Shown here: positions 43,469-55,232 of the stretch, piece by piece
Layout of the letters: every line of letters starts with the position of its first letter
Position numbering within the stretch: position 1 is the first letter of the stretch
Assembly: GCA_907165275.2 (NCBI GenBank)
Contig: OU015655.1
Coordinates: forward strand, 2,988,501 to 3,052,500
Direction of reading: 5' to 3'
DNA from: Zygaena filipendulae
Lineage: Eukaryota; Arthropoda; Insecta; Lepidoptera; Zygaenidae
Length of the DNA: 64,000 nt
Position numbers and translations under genes: made by a program
Notes under the pieces: generated by a model
What the model was told of the DNA's origin: nothing
What the model saw: only the letters and a program-made list of their open reading frames with translations
Database searches by the model: none

Positions 43469-46400
43469 TAGTTTAAAAAGTAAAAATTATTGTACGCGTA
43501 TCAATCAGACTTTTGCTGTCGACAATGTACATACAGTTTCTGTTATTGTAGGTTTATTTACGTTATTGTATTCTCTTTTACTGTGGATCTGATATTGAAA
43601 TAAAGATTTGTTATTATTATTCAAAAGAAGGTAAACTCAATTTTCAACTAAATAAACATGAATAGCAGAAAAAACTACTGACTGACTATTCAAAGGCGTT
43701 ATAAGTGCTAATAGTTAATTTTCATATTACTGTTGATTAGTTAAATGATTGAAAACAAAAGGTCATAATCTACGTAATAAATAATTAAATTAGGTTGTTA
43801 GCGCTAATAATAATATATAAGGTATTACAAGTTGACATGCCAAGCATGACGTCATCATTTTGTATTATCATCCGATATACAAAATATGCTTCAATATTTT
43901 GCGCTTACCAAAAAAAAAACGTAGTCAATTACAGTTTACGACATTGCTTTGTTTGTAAACTAAGTTTTTAATATGTTAGATTTATCAGTAGCAGTTAGAA
44001 AGTAATTTGGAAATTTAAAACCTTATATGTCTTTAAGAAATGAAATGTTTATTTATTTACTACAATTTTTTTTGTTCTAAACTGTAAGTTTTAGATGCAT
44101 CACTAATTACTATTGAAGTCCACCATTCGCTTTAACATAGGTACCTTTAAGATGTTAAACAATTTATAGATTACGCACCTGGCGAGTTGTTCATAATAGC
44201 CAGTTGAAGTTCTTATCTTTGAAAATTCTACGCCTAATGATGACACAAGCGATAAGATTACAAGTTTCTGCGTACGAACGACTTTTCGAATAGACAGTCG
44301 ATTGGACAGATATAACCTCTCATTCATTTATGTACACGGTTTCTTGTTTTGTTACTTATTAAATGGTGAGTGTATTTGTACAAATATAATATTATTAGTT
44401 AACTATATAACACGGATATATGTATACGTACATCGGTGGTTCCTTTCTTTGAAAGAGTAATAAAAACTAAAAAGTATGCTGTATTTAATATGTATGATTT
44501 CTGGTGAAATCTGTGAAGGAAAACATCTTGCTTTGTGCGATCTGAGTCTGTAATTAGAAATTAGTTATCTATACATAAATATTTAGTTTTCTGGCTCATA
44601 AAAAATGTATTTTATTACTAATTTATAATGTACAGAGAATCCAGGTTAAACGCAGTTAGGTGATTGGTTGTATGCGTTTGTATCTTGGTTATATTATGGT
44701 TATATAGAATCTATATTATCTTGTTATACATTGAAAGCGTTATGTACACGATACACAAACATGTAGCTGTTTCACTACACGCTTAGATATCTATAACAAA
44801 TATTTATAAAAAATCAATGGGGAGTGTATGCATGTAATCATAGTAACCCCACAAAAAATAGACATTAGTTACTCGTATAATCGCGTGACAAGTTAGGTTA
44901 CGTGTGGGTTCCTATTCATAAGACGTTGTCTGGCCGGTGTATATCGTCAAAGGAACTATTTCCGAATACAAACGTCAAAAGCGAACCATCGTATTCGGTT
45001 ATGATGGTAGCGAAATATGTATTTATTCTCAATGTTTACTATACGGGAACAAAAACGTAAACCACTCGCGTATATACATCTACCTATATAGAATAGTTGA
45101 CCAATAACTAGCAATATGTTTGCTACGTGAGCGAGGTGTGTAAACAAATGGAATTCCTTTAAAAATTAACTAGTTTTATTTAAAGAGCAATGAAACAACC
45201 GCTTCTCGTTCGTGTGCACGCACACGTTTCATAGAAACGGATATGATTAAGACAACGCAGCGAGGACGTAAATGCGAATACATGACTTTTTTATACTTGG
45301 TCCGTTACAAATACGTTTTTAACGTGTTCGGGTTTGCTCTAGTATCGTTTTTGGATTCGACTTCTCGGAAGAGATTTTAATGTTTGTATCTACAAATACT
45401 TTGAATGTTGTTTATAAGAAACTAAATAGCTTCGTGTGGTCAAATACAGTACACAGCGAGTATATGTATGTAATTTAAAAAAAATGTTTCGTTAATAGGG
45501 ATTAAATTGTTGTTAGAATTTAATTATTATTTTACAGCTACCGTAATTTGTTTGCTTTTGTGCGACTGAGACAGCGCTACTATCCAACGCAAGAGCGAAA
45601 GAGACGCTAGCGATACTCGTCTAAAGACCGAGTGAAATTAATAATATTTTATTACCTAAATCATCATAGTTATTTGACGATTATGATGCCACAGGGTGTA
45701 CTTAACATGGAAATTAATTAGGGATATTATACGTATCTAAATACATAATAATATAAAGGACTTTAGACATCGGCACAATGTTATTAGTTGGATATATAAT
45801 TTGTAAATGCGTTTTTAATTATTATGTTTCCTCATGACGCAGACGGGCAACGACTGCAGTCGTATCTAGTTGTGTTCGCGGTCGAGCTTGAGTTTCGTTT
45901 GAATAACAGTGGTGTCCACCTCGCGTATACGTGGGCTACACCGGACACGAGTAAACTTAAAATATTCTAGCGCAAGTGTTGTTGTCAAATATGTATATTT
46001 TTTTGTAGTTTTTACCTATCTTGATTTCTTAAATGTAGTGACTAGTGAAGTATGATGTTGAAATACATATTGCAATCGCGGAGTACTCGTCTTGGGCACC
46101 TGTCTGTGGACAGCAAAAGTCAAGTATGTATTAGTTTTTTTTTTGTGTACGATTTTGTTTTTTTTTGTCTCTATTATTGTTATACTTGTTATTTTATTTA
46201 TTATATTTACTTACTTATATGTTTTTTTCTTAAATTGCTATAAATATATTTGCCTGAGTGTTTTAATTTATTTTCATTTGTTTGATTTTTGTCTCCTTTA
46301 TATAATTTCAAATGATTTAGCAGCGCTCTCGTGCAAATGCGAATTTTAAAGTATATACTTTGTATTACGTTGTAATAATTTACCGAGAAACTATATAGGG

Positions 46401-46537
46401 TATATGAGACGTAGGTAATCATGAAACACACCCATAGTAGCGGTCTAAAAGTGCTTGCATAGGATTGCTCGGTAAATATTGACATTGCAGTTAAAAAATA
46501 ATTATCATATCTATATATCTTCTTTACCTATACCTGC

Positions 46538-46723
46538 CTATATACAAATAAAAAATAATTGCTGTTCGTTTGTCTCGCTAAAACTCGAGAATGGCTGGAC
46601 CGATTTGGCTAATTTCTTTTTGTTGTGTTTTTTATTGTAAGAGGAAGGTTCTTATGAAAGAAGTTTGGAGTTCCTGCAGGAAATCAGAAACTCACGCGGG
46701 TGAGACCGCGGGGCACAGCTAGT
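46538..46723 (-). repeat. Fam-B dispersed repeat, best copy
   Basis: AATTGCTGTTCGTTTGTCTCGC, AACTCGAGAATGGCTGGACC, TTGTTGTGTTTTTTATTGTAAG, GGAGTTCCTGCAGGAAATC, ending GTGAGACCGCGGGGCACAGCTAGT. Confidence 0.8.
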
Positions 46724-47402
46724 TCTTTGATATATACATAATATCTATCACGCAAAATGAAAGGAAAGAGTTTGGAAACTGATAAACCGTAACCGTAATT
46801 ACGAGCGTTTCGTTTTCCGCTCACGCTAACATTTACTAAATAAATGTTTACCCGGGTGCGGGGATAGAACCGGCGACACTCGGCGTAGCAGTCAGTCAGT
46901 CAGTCAATCTAACCAACTATACCTACGTAAATGGTGTGGTCAAAGCTTTGCGATTGTGCATTTCGCCTTACAAGATGGACTCGGAATGTCCGACCTTTTG
47001 TAGACCCTACACGTTATATGTGATCCTAAGGTCAATCCTTATGTTTCCTCTTTTATTCATGTATGTTTTTGTGTTTTAATGTCTCTCTAATTTTCATTCC
47101 ATTCTATCCTTACAGCCGTATGTTACAGCGTACGGGAAAAAATCTAACTAGGAATATGACTACTAGATAAGTCAAGGGGAAAAACTGAACTACAAAATAA
47201 TATTATCTTAAACCTAAATACGTATACGTAAAAGAATAGTATATACGTACATTAATTTTGTATCTTTATAGGTATTTAGTATTATAATCAAAATAAAAAA
47301 GGCAACTGCCTTTTTTATTTATTTTCCAATCATCACTTAATACTATTAGAAGCAAATGCAAAGAATTAGAATTTATTACACAGAGAAAAGGAATTGACTG
47401 GA

Positions 47403-47640
47403 GATAACATGTAGGCGGGGCAGACGCGCCACGGTTACAAAGGAAGTTAGAGTAAATGCTGTAACTTGCCCAAAACTTCTTGTGCTAATTAATACCTATC
47501 CCAAGTATATTTACCACTATATTTTTAGTGCGTGATGAATAGTTTTGTGTGCGAAAATCTCCTGGCGACACTGGTTTTCACCTGTTTTCATACTGAACTA
47601 AGTTGATTCCTATCAGTTATTTCCTGTTCTGTGATTTATT
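47403..47640 (-). repeat. Fam-G repeat, uninterrupted copy
   Basis: Reverse complement of the two halves found at 14160-14232 and 14595-14823; serves as the empty-site reference for the nested insertion there. Confidence 0.75.
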
Positions 47641-48034
47641 AATATATTTTTTTTATTTCTTCATTTGAATGTTGTTTACATGCAATTACTGTAGGGCCTT
47701 TACATGTGTTGGCATGTACCTATTAATATCTGTAAAAGTAATAAGTATTACCATGTATTGTGACTTGTGAGTTTGTGACTAAGTTTCCTTATACATATTG
47801 TGTTTATGAATATGTGAGGACGATCCTTGTTAGTAATTGTTATACTGAACACGTATTTTTATTAATTATTTATAACAATGAAGTTTTCACTTAGCTCTGA
47901 TAGAAAAGGTTAGTTTTTTCGGCGGCGAAGTATTTAGGGCTTGACTGTACCAAATATCAGTTTATAACAAATCGTTCCGCCGTTAAGGAGCTTAGCGGTA
48001 ACAAACGTACTCACAATCAAACTTCTAAATTTAT

Positions 48035-48258
48035 TAGTTAGGATAATTTTATTAAAATGTGGCGCTAGTATCGCTCCTGGATGGACGGATGGATGGTTGA
48101 ATGTATGTTCTCAATCACGCCAGAACTGCTGAACCAAATTGGATGTATTTGGTACTGATATAGATTATATTCTGGAATAGGACATAGGATACTTTTTATC
48201 TCGGAATTTCCGCGGGAACTCGTGGTTACAACGGGTGAACCTGCGAGGAACAATTAGT
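48035..48258 (-). repeat. Fam-A dispersed repeat with GGAT microsatellite
   Basis: TTAGTTAGGATAATTTTATTAAAA, (GGAT)n, CAATCACGCCAGAACTGC, TCGGAATTTCCGCGGGAACTC, ending CCTGCGAGGAACAATTAG. Confidence 0.7.
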
Positions 48259-48364
48259 ATTCTTAATATTGATGTAATTATAATATATTAGTATATACAT
48301 CTGTATATTACAAAAAAAACTGTTTAACTTTCAACTTATCGAATGACCTCCCTTCTCCGTACAG

Positions 48365-48625
48365 GATGGCTTGGAAGTCATGCTTTCGGTGCCCAAGAAG
48401 GCCAACGACGCTATGCACCTGTCTCTGCTCGAGGCGTGCGACGTCCCCACCGACAGCCTCGGCGAGGTGGTCCTCCAGGACTCGTTCTACGTGTGGGACC
48501 TGCGGCAGATCATCAAGAAGGGGCGAGAAAGGAGAGTGTTCCTATTCGACTTGCATCTCCTATTGGCCAAGGAGGTCAAAGACTCGCACGGGAAAGCTAA
48601 ATACATTTACAAAACTAAATTTATG
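48365..48625 (+). CDS. trio exon 14 of the window: end of DH1 and start of PH1
   Basis: 261 bases, phase 0 at both ends; acceptor CTTCTCCGTACAG, donor ATG|GTGAGT. Starts DGLEVMLSVPKKANDAMHLS, the last DH helix (TRIO VPKRANDAMHLS), whose Asn-Asp pair binds the GTPase. Then the PH1 strands GEVVLQDSFYVWDLRQII, KKGRERRVFLFDLHLLLAKE and KAKYIYKTKFM. PH1 packs against DH1 and assists exchange. The family order DH-PH in one exon continues the frame cleanly. Confidence 0.97.
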
Positions 48626-49091
48626 GTGAGTCTCGTTGTTTTAATGTACACAGTTTCACAGTTGGTTTTGATATAAACTTTATTACTTACTCTTGCAACG
48701 ATTTTCCTTTTTTAGACGCCATATTTAGGCACGTGTCACAGAGAGGTAGTGATTTGAGTGTAATTTTTCACGCAAACCGGTAATGTAATTTGAGTCTCTG
48801 CTGAGTGTCATTCTTTCCTTGTGAGATTTGGTTCACTTGTCAAAATTTTCATTGTGTAAATTGAGGGACGTTAAATGTGGTTGAAAAAGGTAGGGTTTTT
48901 TTAAACATAATTTTGCTTTTGGGTGTACCTAAAGTCACATTACTCTTGTAAAAATTCCTTAAAAGGTCCATATGATCATTTAATATGTCAAAGCCGTAGC
49001 TTATACACTTATCAAAACAATGGAAACGTTGACCTACATTGTAAACGTTCTGTCCGCTGGTCGTAAAGATTGTTTTGTTTTGTCTGCTTAG
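48626..49091. other. trio intron
   Basis: 466 bases, AT-rich, nothing recognised; ends in GTCTGCTTAG. Confidence 0.6.
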
Positions 49092-49253
49092 ACGTCGGAG
49101 TTGGGCGTCACGGAACACATAGAGGGCGACGAGTGCAAGTTCTCGGTGTGGACCGGTCGCGAGCCGATGGCCAGCGACTGCCGGATCGTGCTCAAAGCTC
49201 CCTCCCTGGAGGTCAAGCAGACCTGGGTCCGACGGCTCAGGGAGGTTATCAAG
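49092..49253 (+). CDS. trio exon 15 of the window: PH1 domain, C-terminal half
   Basis: 162 bases in phase 0; donor AAG|GTAATT. Product TSELGVTEHIEGDECKFSVW ... VLKAPSLEVKQTWVRRLREV then IK. TRIO has TSELGVTEHVEGDPCKFALW and DWIKHIREVI. The Trp in QTWVRRLREVI is the invariant PH C-terminal helix Trp. Confidence 0.96.
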
Positions 49254-50005
49254 GTAATTTAGCACGCATATTTGTTCAGTGAACGTGTTATGTCAGTCTC
49301 GAAATATGGTTTCAGTTGAAAAAATTTAAAGTCACTGACCTAACCAAAATGACCATTTAAATTAACTGAAATTCGATCAGCTCTTTCAAAAGAAACTAAT
49401 GACAGAAATGTGTTTCGACATCTTCGAGCGCGATGAGAATTCTTTCAAGGTCGAATGTTATGACTGCGTGTTATTGCCACGTGTACTTTGTTGCAACCGC
49501 AATATTTTGCTATTGTTATTTAAAACAGTCTTTCATATCAATTTATTCAAAATACTAGCTGTTCCCCGCGGTTTCACGCGCGGTATTTTCAGAGTTCGTG
49601 CGGGAATTCCGAATTACAATATAGCATATGTGTTGTTATGATGTATAAAAGCTATATTATTGTAAAGTTTCATTAAAATCCGTTCTAGTTTTTGTGTGAA
49701 ATAGTAACAAACATCCATACTTACAAATTTTCACGCTTATTAGTAAGGATTGTTTGATCATACTGTCTTTAGTTTTTGGTCACGTGACTGAAAAGGTTAA
49801 AACAAGATGGATTGTGTGAAGAATGAAAGAATTGGAAACGGATGCAGATATGACGAGTAAAAGATATGAATGGAAGGAGCGTACTCATTGCGCCAACTCC
49901 AAGGCTAGCTAGCAAGGCTGATGGACGGTGATTGATAAACACCACTGTCTACTATTCCCATCGTAAAAACTCGAATGTATTTGTAATGACCTTATCTTGA
50001 TTCAG
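49254..50005. other. trio intron with a Fam-A copy
   Basis: 49553-49748 is a Fam-A + copy. The remaining 550 bases show nothing recognisable. Acceptor CTTGATTCAG. Confidence 0.65.
49553..49748 (+). repeat. Fam-A dispersed repeat
   Basis: CTAGCTGTTCCCCGCGGTTTC, GAGTTCGTGCGGGAATTCCG, GTTTCATTAAAATCCGTTC, ending CTTATTAGTAAGGA; no (CATC)n expansion. Confidence 0.75.
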
Positions 50006-50085
50006 GAAACATGGAGCGGGGTGCTACAGCAGCCGCCGCGGAGTCCCGCGCGGGTGCGGCCCACGAGCTCCCAGCGATCTAGCAG
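50006..50085 (+). CDS. trio exon 16 of the window: linker after PH1
   Basis: 80 bases; in phase 0, out phase 2 at GCAG|GTACTC. Product ETWSGVLQQPPRSPARVRPT then SSQRSS. Low-complexity Pro/Arg/Ser linker in the position of vertebrate ERTIHLKGALKEP. Assigned by phase, position and splice sites rather than strong similarity. Confidence 0.85.
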
Positions 50086-50264
50086 GTACTCCACCGCTTC
50101 TGACCATAACGAGCTTTGTTAAAAAGAAACCTCTGATGTTCCTTATTGTACACAGACATAATATACACCACAGTGGTAATACATTTTATTGAATTATATT
50201 TAGGTAAACGGCGAGCTTATTTTTACGTTGGTATTTGTTTTCAAACTCCATCTGATTCGTATCT

Positions 50265-50636
50265 ATATACTTATAATAAAACTGTAGAGAGGTCAATTCC
50301 GTACATTGAATATAATATATTCAAAATTAATATTGGAGAATGAATGGTGATCGATACTGATGCCAAAAATGCAATTAGTAAATTTTTTGTCTGTCTGTCT
50401 GTCTGTATGTGCACGCATGGGTCAAAAACTACTGAAGAGATTTAACCAAACTTGGTACGATTGTAGTCCATACTCCTGGGCAGGTTATATACTATATAAC
50501 ATAACGCTAAGACACATAGGAGCTGAGCAGTGACGATAAATTTGAAGCAAGGCGGATGAAAATGCGCTTTCGAGCTCTTATCCTCGCATACGTTTACTCA
50601 ATCACGCAAAAACGGCTGATCGGATTTGGATGAAAT
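50265..50636 (-). repeat. Fam-E repeat, inverted partner copy
   Basis: Starts TATACTTATAATAAAACTGTAG and contains GGTGATCGATACTGATGCC, (CTGT)n, GTAGTCCATACTCCTGGGC, GAGCTGAGCAGTGACGATAA and TCCTCGCATACGTTTACTC. It stops in the Fam-A part (GCTGATCGGATTTGGATGAAA) before reaching the CCGCGG head. It is the reverse complement of 41936-42292 and more. Confidence 0.85.
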
Positions 50637-50854
50637 GCTAAATGAAATGCTAGTTTTTAATAAAATGTCACTTTACAAAACGTGTGAATTTTTTTGTTTA
50701 ATTTTATTTTGTTGACACCTCCGATTTGCATCTCAAGTCTTCTTCTATTATATGTGAACCTTTTAATTAGCGGGTAGACACGATGACCTACTGCGCTAAT
50801 CCGGTCGTGTTGTCAACCATTAGTCAATAAGAAACCTATTTTCGTTTCCAACAG

Positions 50855-50951
50855 TAACTTTGAAGATACAATACTGGACGAGACGACGGAAAATCTTGAC
50901 CGCAACTCGCTGGCGTCATTCGGCAGCGGCAACACTACTGACTCAGATAAG
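50855..50951 (+). CDS. trio exon 17 of the window: linker ending in DSDK before the SH3 domain
   Basis: 97 bases; in phase 2 (AG|T, Ser), out phase 0 at AAG|GTAAGA. Product NFEDTILDETTENLDRNSLA then SFGSGNTTDSDK. Vertebrate TRIO ends the same segment with TISIASRTSQNTLDSDK just before the SH3 domain, so the junction is well anchored. The next long-isoform exon (SH3) was not found in the remaining 13 kb. Confidence 0.92.
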
Positions 50952-51597
50952 GTAAGAATTCTTCCTCTAATTGCCCACATTCGCTATTTCGTTTTATTTA
51001 CTGATTTAAATGTACAATAATCACCAAAAAACTAAATTATAACTGTACCGTTTTTTCATTCATCTTCAACCTTTATTTAATATGACCGTAACAACAGGGC
51101 AATTATGTAACTTTTGTTGCTATCATATTTCAGTTTCAGTCATAAAAATTGCGATTTTGTGATTTGTTAATCATGTTTAGACAGCTTCAACTTTGTAGTA
51201 GTTTGTTTTGGTTGATTGCTAGATATTGGTTGTTGATCGGTGGAGGTCGTAGCGACTGGACGCTTGTCGCGTTATTTATTCGATATTTTCACTACCGTTC
51301 AGCAGCCATTTTGTTTCCCAAGAAATAAGCTGGTTTTCGAGAGAGAACCGTGTTTTACCTTGGGGAACAATCTAACCTGTAATTGGCGTTTCGCCATAAT
51401 TACTTTAGTTGCTAAAAATAATTAAACGCGATAAATCGCGATAGATTGCCATAAATGAAGAAGAGGAAGAAGATTGTAGGTGTCAAAACGTTCATATTGT
51501 AATCGCAAAGCCGCCATGTTTTTGATTGCAACCGAAAAATTATAGAAACAAAAGTTACATAAATTTTTTATCCCTCGCGTTCAAAGGAGTTTCAATT

Positions 51598-51716
51598 TAA
51601 TAAAATACATTTACAACGGTCTTATGGCATTTATAGAATATTAATTTTGTGATATTTTGGCATCAAAAAGAGCCACATTATGGGCCTAATTTGAATAAAT
51701 GATTTGAGTATTGAGT
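51598..51716 (+). repeat. Fam-H repeat
   Basis: Third copy of CATCAAAAAGAGCCACATTATGGG followed by TTTGAATAAATGATTTGAGTA; followed at about 51720-51785 by a sequence with ACACGTTATGGGCAAGGA as at 862-890. Confidence 0.65.
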
Positions 51717-52240
51717 ATCTGGGACGTTTGAGATTGTGTTTTTGGGACACACGTTATGGGCAAGGAATGTTGTTGGTCACAGTGAATAAAGGCCTTGAGT
51801 ACGGTCAATATTGTATAATTAATTTTTAGAAAACGATGACTACCAGGTGTTTTTGTTTCTGTACCAGGCCATTAGTTTTTAAAGGGATAATTTGGCGTTT
51901 TTTTATCAGCTATAGCAAAATTCTGATTTCTTTCTATTTTGTTTCGTTTCGTTCGTCGTTCTATTTAGATTTCTTAGACGGCGTTACCTGAATGAATTAA
52001 GTGGGGCGATCTCTTTTAATTGGAAAAAAAAAATCGATTGAGTTAAAATAAGTGTACATATACATGAAAAGTTACAACTCGAGAAACACCTTGCATTGGA
52101 TTCCTTCGCGGCGGTGTTTTTAAAAGACATTGATTAAACATTTAATGCTCTCCATTCACACTGTTTATTCATACGGATTTCCGAAATTACAGTAGAGACG
52201 GAGCTAGTCGAGACGTAGTTTATACATAATATCCACAGGT

Positions 52241-52537
52241 ACTAATATTATAAATGCGAAAATAACTGTCTGTCGCTCTGTCTGTAACGATGGATTATCA
52301 TGAAATTTAGTGCACACGTTGTCATAGGTACAGAGAAGAATATAAGGTACTTTTTATCCCGGTATTCTCGAGGGAACTCCGACATTAACGCCGGTGAACT
52401 CTCATGAAATTTCACATAAATACATATATTATATACGTTGTCAAGGGTATACAGAAAAGGACGTAGGCTACTTTGTATCCTGGAATTCCTGCGGGAACTC
52501 CGAAATTACCGGGGGTGAAACCGCGGGTAACAGCTAG
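52241..52537 (-). repeat. Tandem dimer of Fam-A, inverted
   Basis: Two cores (GTATTCTCGAGGGAACTCCG near 52363 and GGAATTCCTGCGGGAACTCC near 52482) and two GGTACAGA/GTATACAGA segments; ends GGTGAAACCGCGGGTAACAGCTAGT in two blocks. Confidence 0.75.
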
Positions 52538-52715
52538 TCTATACATAATCATAAAATCGAAGTGTTCTATTGAACTATATATTACTACAGATAAATACAT
52601 GTGACCTAATCTTTAATTTTTTTTTTTTTGTTTATTTTGGTTTAGAAATAGAATAACAGATAGAGAATCTCGAATATCACGGCTTCAGTAACTTCTAAAT
52701 AGCATCAAAATTTTA

Positions 52716-52900
52716 AATCTTACTAAATAAAGAGGTAAAGTTTGTGTCTTTGGAACTGACTCTATTGAACCGATTTTGAAAATTATTTTACCCATAATAA
52801 GTTATTTGTACGCTATTTGTGAGTATCATAGGCTATATGGTAACCCGGAATTCTCGCGGGAACTCCGAAATTACCGCGGGTGAAACCGCGGGGAACAGCT
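52716..52900 (-). repeat. Fam-D dispersed repeat, best copy
   Basis: TTACTAAATAAAGAGGTAAAG, ATTGAACCGATTTTGAAAATT, GTGAGTATCATAGGCTATATGG, CCGGAATTCTCGCGGGAACTCC, ending GCGGGTGAAACCGCGGGGAACAGC in two blocks. Confidence 0.8.
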
Positions 52901-53744
52901 ATTTTCTTACCATAAAGGTATTGAAGTGAATTACGCTCATGTTGGTTACGTGCTATATAATATTATATACGTTTTATATTTCTGTATTCTGAATTAAGTA
53001 ACGACGATAAGAGAAAATTGTATAAAAAATGTGGTAATGAACATCTTTTACAATACAGCTTACAAATATCTTATAATGTACGCAAAACGCACGCTTCAAC
53101 TCGTGGGAAGTGGAAAATGTGAGCTCGGTTTAATTCAATTTTATATATCATGTTATCGAGTAAATAGGTAGTAATTCTCTCAGGTTTTCATTCACAGACT
53201 TGCGTCTATTCATTCTGAAAACTTGTTGTTTGTTTGGCTGGTTAAAAAAGCAAATAGAGTACCTACTAAAACTTCTTGCTGTTTACTTGCTGATTGAAAC
53301 ACGAATATCTTAGAGATTTTACAGTCTCTTTACATTCTAGTGATTTTTTCATCGATTAATCCGACTGGAGTTTTATGTAAAAAAATGTTCACGATTCCAT
53401 GTACATAAATTATGTATTTGAAACTTTTCAAAACCACTCGGAGGATGGAAGTGAAGTTAATGAAGCCGTACAGCTTTATAGAGGCTGGGTGGATCACAAA
53501 GAAAACGATAATATACTGCGATCAGCGAACCAAGCAACGATAGCGTTCGGGATCGGTGAAATGTAATCACTTGCATAGCGCGTCGACTCGCCCCGGTCCG
53601 GACAATGCAGACGGTCCTCTCGACTCTCGTCTAAATAAATAAGGAGCTTTGAGCGGACCTCGCGGGCCTTTCTATCAATACTTTGGTGGAGGTGAAGGGA
53701 ATATAAACTTTTCGAAGATGATTAAATTTATACCTACATTTAGA

Positions 53745-53890
53745 ATAGAATAGAGGTTTATTTGGTACCAAAATTGAACAAGAACTTAATTAAGTAATTT
53801 TAAAATAGACAAAGTACCAAATTGCCGCCACTTAGCATGTGCCGTGGAACTAGTCCCACGACGGTGATTTTCACGGTGGCGACCATAAAA
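53745..53890 (-). repeat. Retroposon 3' end
   Basis: On the - strand it ends CAATTTTGGTACCAAATAAACC followed by (TCTAT)n. AATAAA near a simple-sequence tail indicates the 3' end of a LINE-like element; the body has GTGGCGGCAATTTGGTAC. Confidence 0.5.
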
Positions 53891-54585
53891 GTAAATGTAA
53901 TATAAACACATAGATATAAAAAAAACATTTCCTAGCAAATAAGTCACGAACTGCAATCACACTCACATAATACTGATATTATTCATAGGTACGTATGTTA
54001 GTTACTTACTTACTTATTAGTTACTTTTTGATTTCAAAGTGCTTACCTAATAAAAAGCAGTGTCTTATAATAGATAGGTAGGTACATAGTTTTTTCCACT
54101 AGCTAGCTCGCATGTCAATTTACAAAAAAAACATGCTGTGAAACGAGAATATGTTTGACTTTTGTTTATAATATTATTTTCATTTATAAAAAAAATTGAT
54201 CAGATTTGTTAGATAAGTAATGATAGGATAGTGTCAATATTATTTTAACAATTTTTATTTTATAGCGTTTTGCAATAAAGATAAAATAACTTGTTTTTTG
54301 TAACCGCAGCAAAGGTAAACATTTCGTGATGAAAAGCAATTATAATTCAGTGCCATAAACTTTTTGTCATATCGACACGAACGGGACTAACTAAACTGGG
54401 CAAAAATTGGTTTCAATTCAAACTAGTATAGCCTAACTCTCAAGCCGAGTTTGAAATTATGTCTCGGCAGTACACGATAGAATACGTGGCAGAAATTGAA
54501 AAACTACCGGAGCAGAATTAAAATTTTACGTGTTTAGACCGGCAAATACCTATAGTATTGTGAGAAATGCAATATTACTTGTATA

Positions 54586-54642
54586 AAATCCCCGCGACAC
54601 CTCCGAAACTCACGTGTGCCTATCCGAGGGGAACAGCTAGTA
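54586..54642 (-). repeat. Fam-B head fragment
   Basis: ATCCCCGCGACACCTCCGAAAC through GAGGGGAACAGCTAGTAA; only the CCGCGG-side end remains. Confidence 0.55.
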
Positions 54643-54904
54643 ATTTTATATATTCAATGTACTTACTCACTGTATGTATCGTACTTTGCTTATTATTTGT
54701 TGATGAAACTATTGTAATGTAAATCCAATTAGGTACGTTGTGCGAACCTTGTCGATACTGCCTGATAGCGTAACGAAAACGCCTCTGCAGACCGGACGTG
54801 TGTTTTAGTCACTTTATAAAGTATTTTTTAAACGTAAAATATTGTTTTCCTGTACTTGCCAGTCCTTCTATATTCCATTTTGAAAATTATAAGATTATTT
54901 TTAA

Positions 54905-55232
54905 CTAGCTGTGCCCCGCGGTTTCACCCGCATGAAACCTTTTTGTATGACAACTTTTTTTCCAACATCCGATTTAAATGAAACTAAGCCTATGTAGCTC
55001 TAGGTTAAAGGTTTAGCTTAATCTACCTGTGAAAACCGCATGAAAATCTGTTCAGTAGGTTCGCAGATTATCGCGAACAGACACACAGACAGACAGAAAA
55101 GAATTTAAAAAACTCTTTTTTTGTGGTTGGTTACTCTTCTTTTATCACTTCCTGTCAAAAAATTTCAAAAATATTCAATGTATGTACCTACAGTATCGCG
55201 GATTCTACTCTTTTATTATTAGTATATAGATA
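54905..55232 (+). repeat. Fam-C dispersed repeat
   Basis: CTAGCTGTGCCCCGCGGTTTC, ACAACTTTTTTTCCAACATCC, AATCTGTTCAGTAGGTTCGC, (ACAG)n, GTTGGTTACTCTTCTTTTATC, ending TTTTATTATTAGTATATAGA. Confidence 0.8.

Larger units (their letters stand above)
42832..48364. other. 5.5 kb trio intron
   Basis: Holds a second MITE copy (43184-43468), an AT-rich stretch without gene signals (43470-46530), a Fam-B copy (46538-46723), an inverted Fam-G copy (47403-47640) and a Fam-A copy (48035-48258). A patch at 45555-45630 (CGCAAGAGCGAAAGAGACGC) is GC-richer. No other coding exon recognised. Confidence 0.6.
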
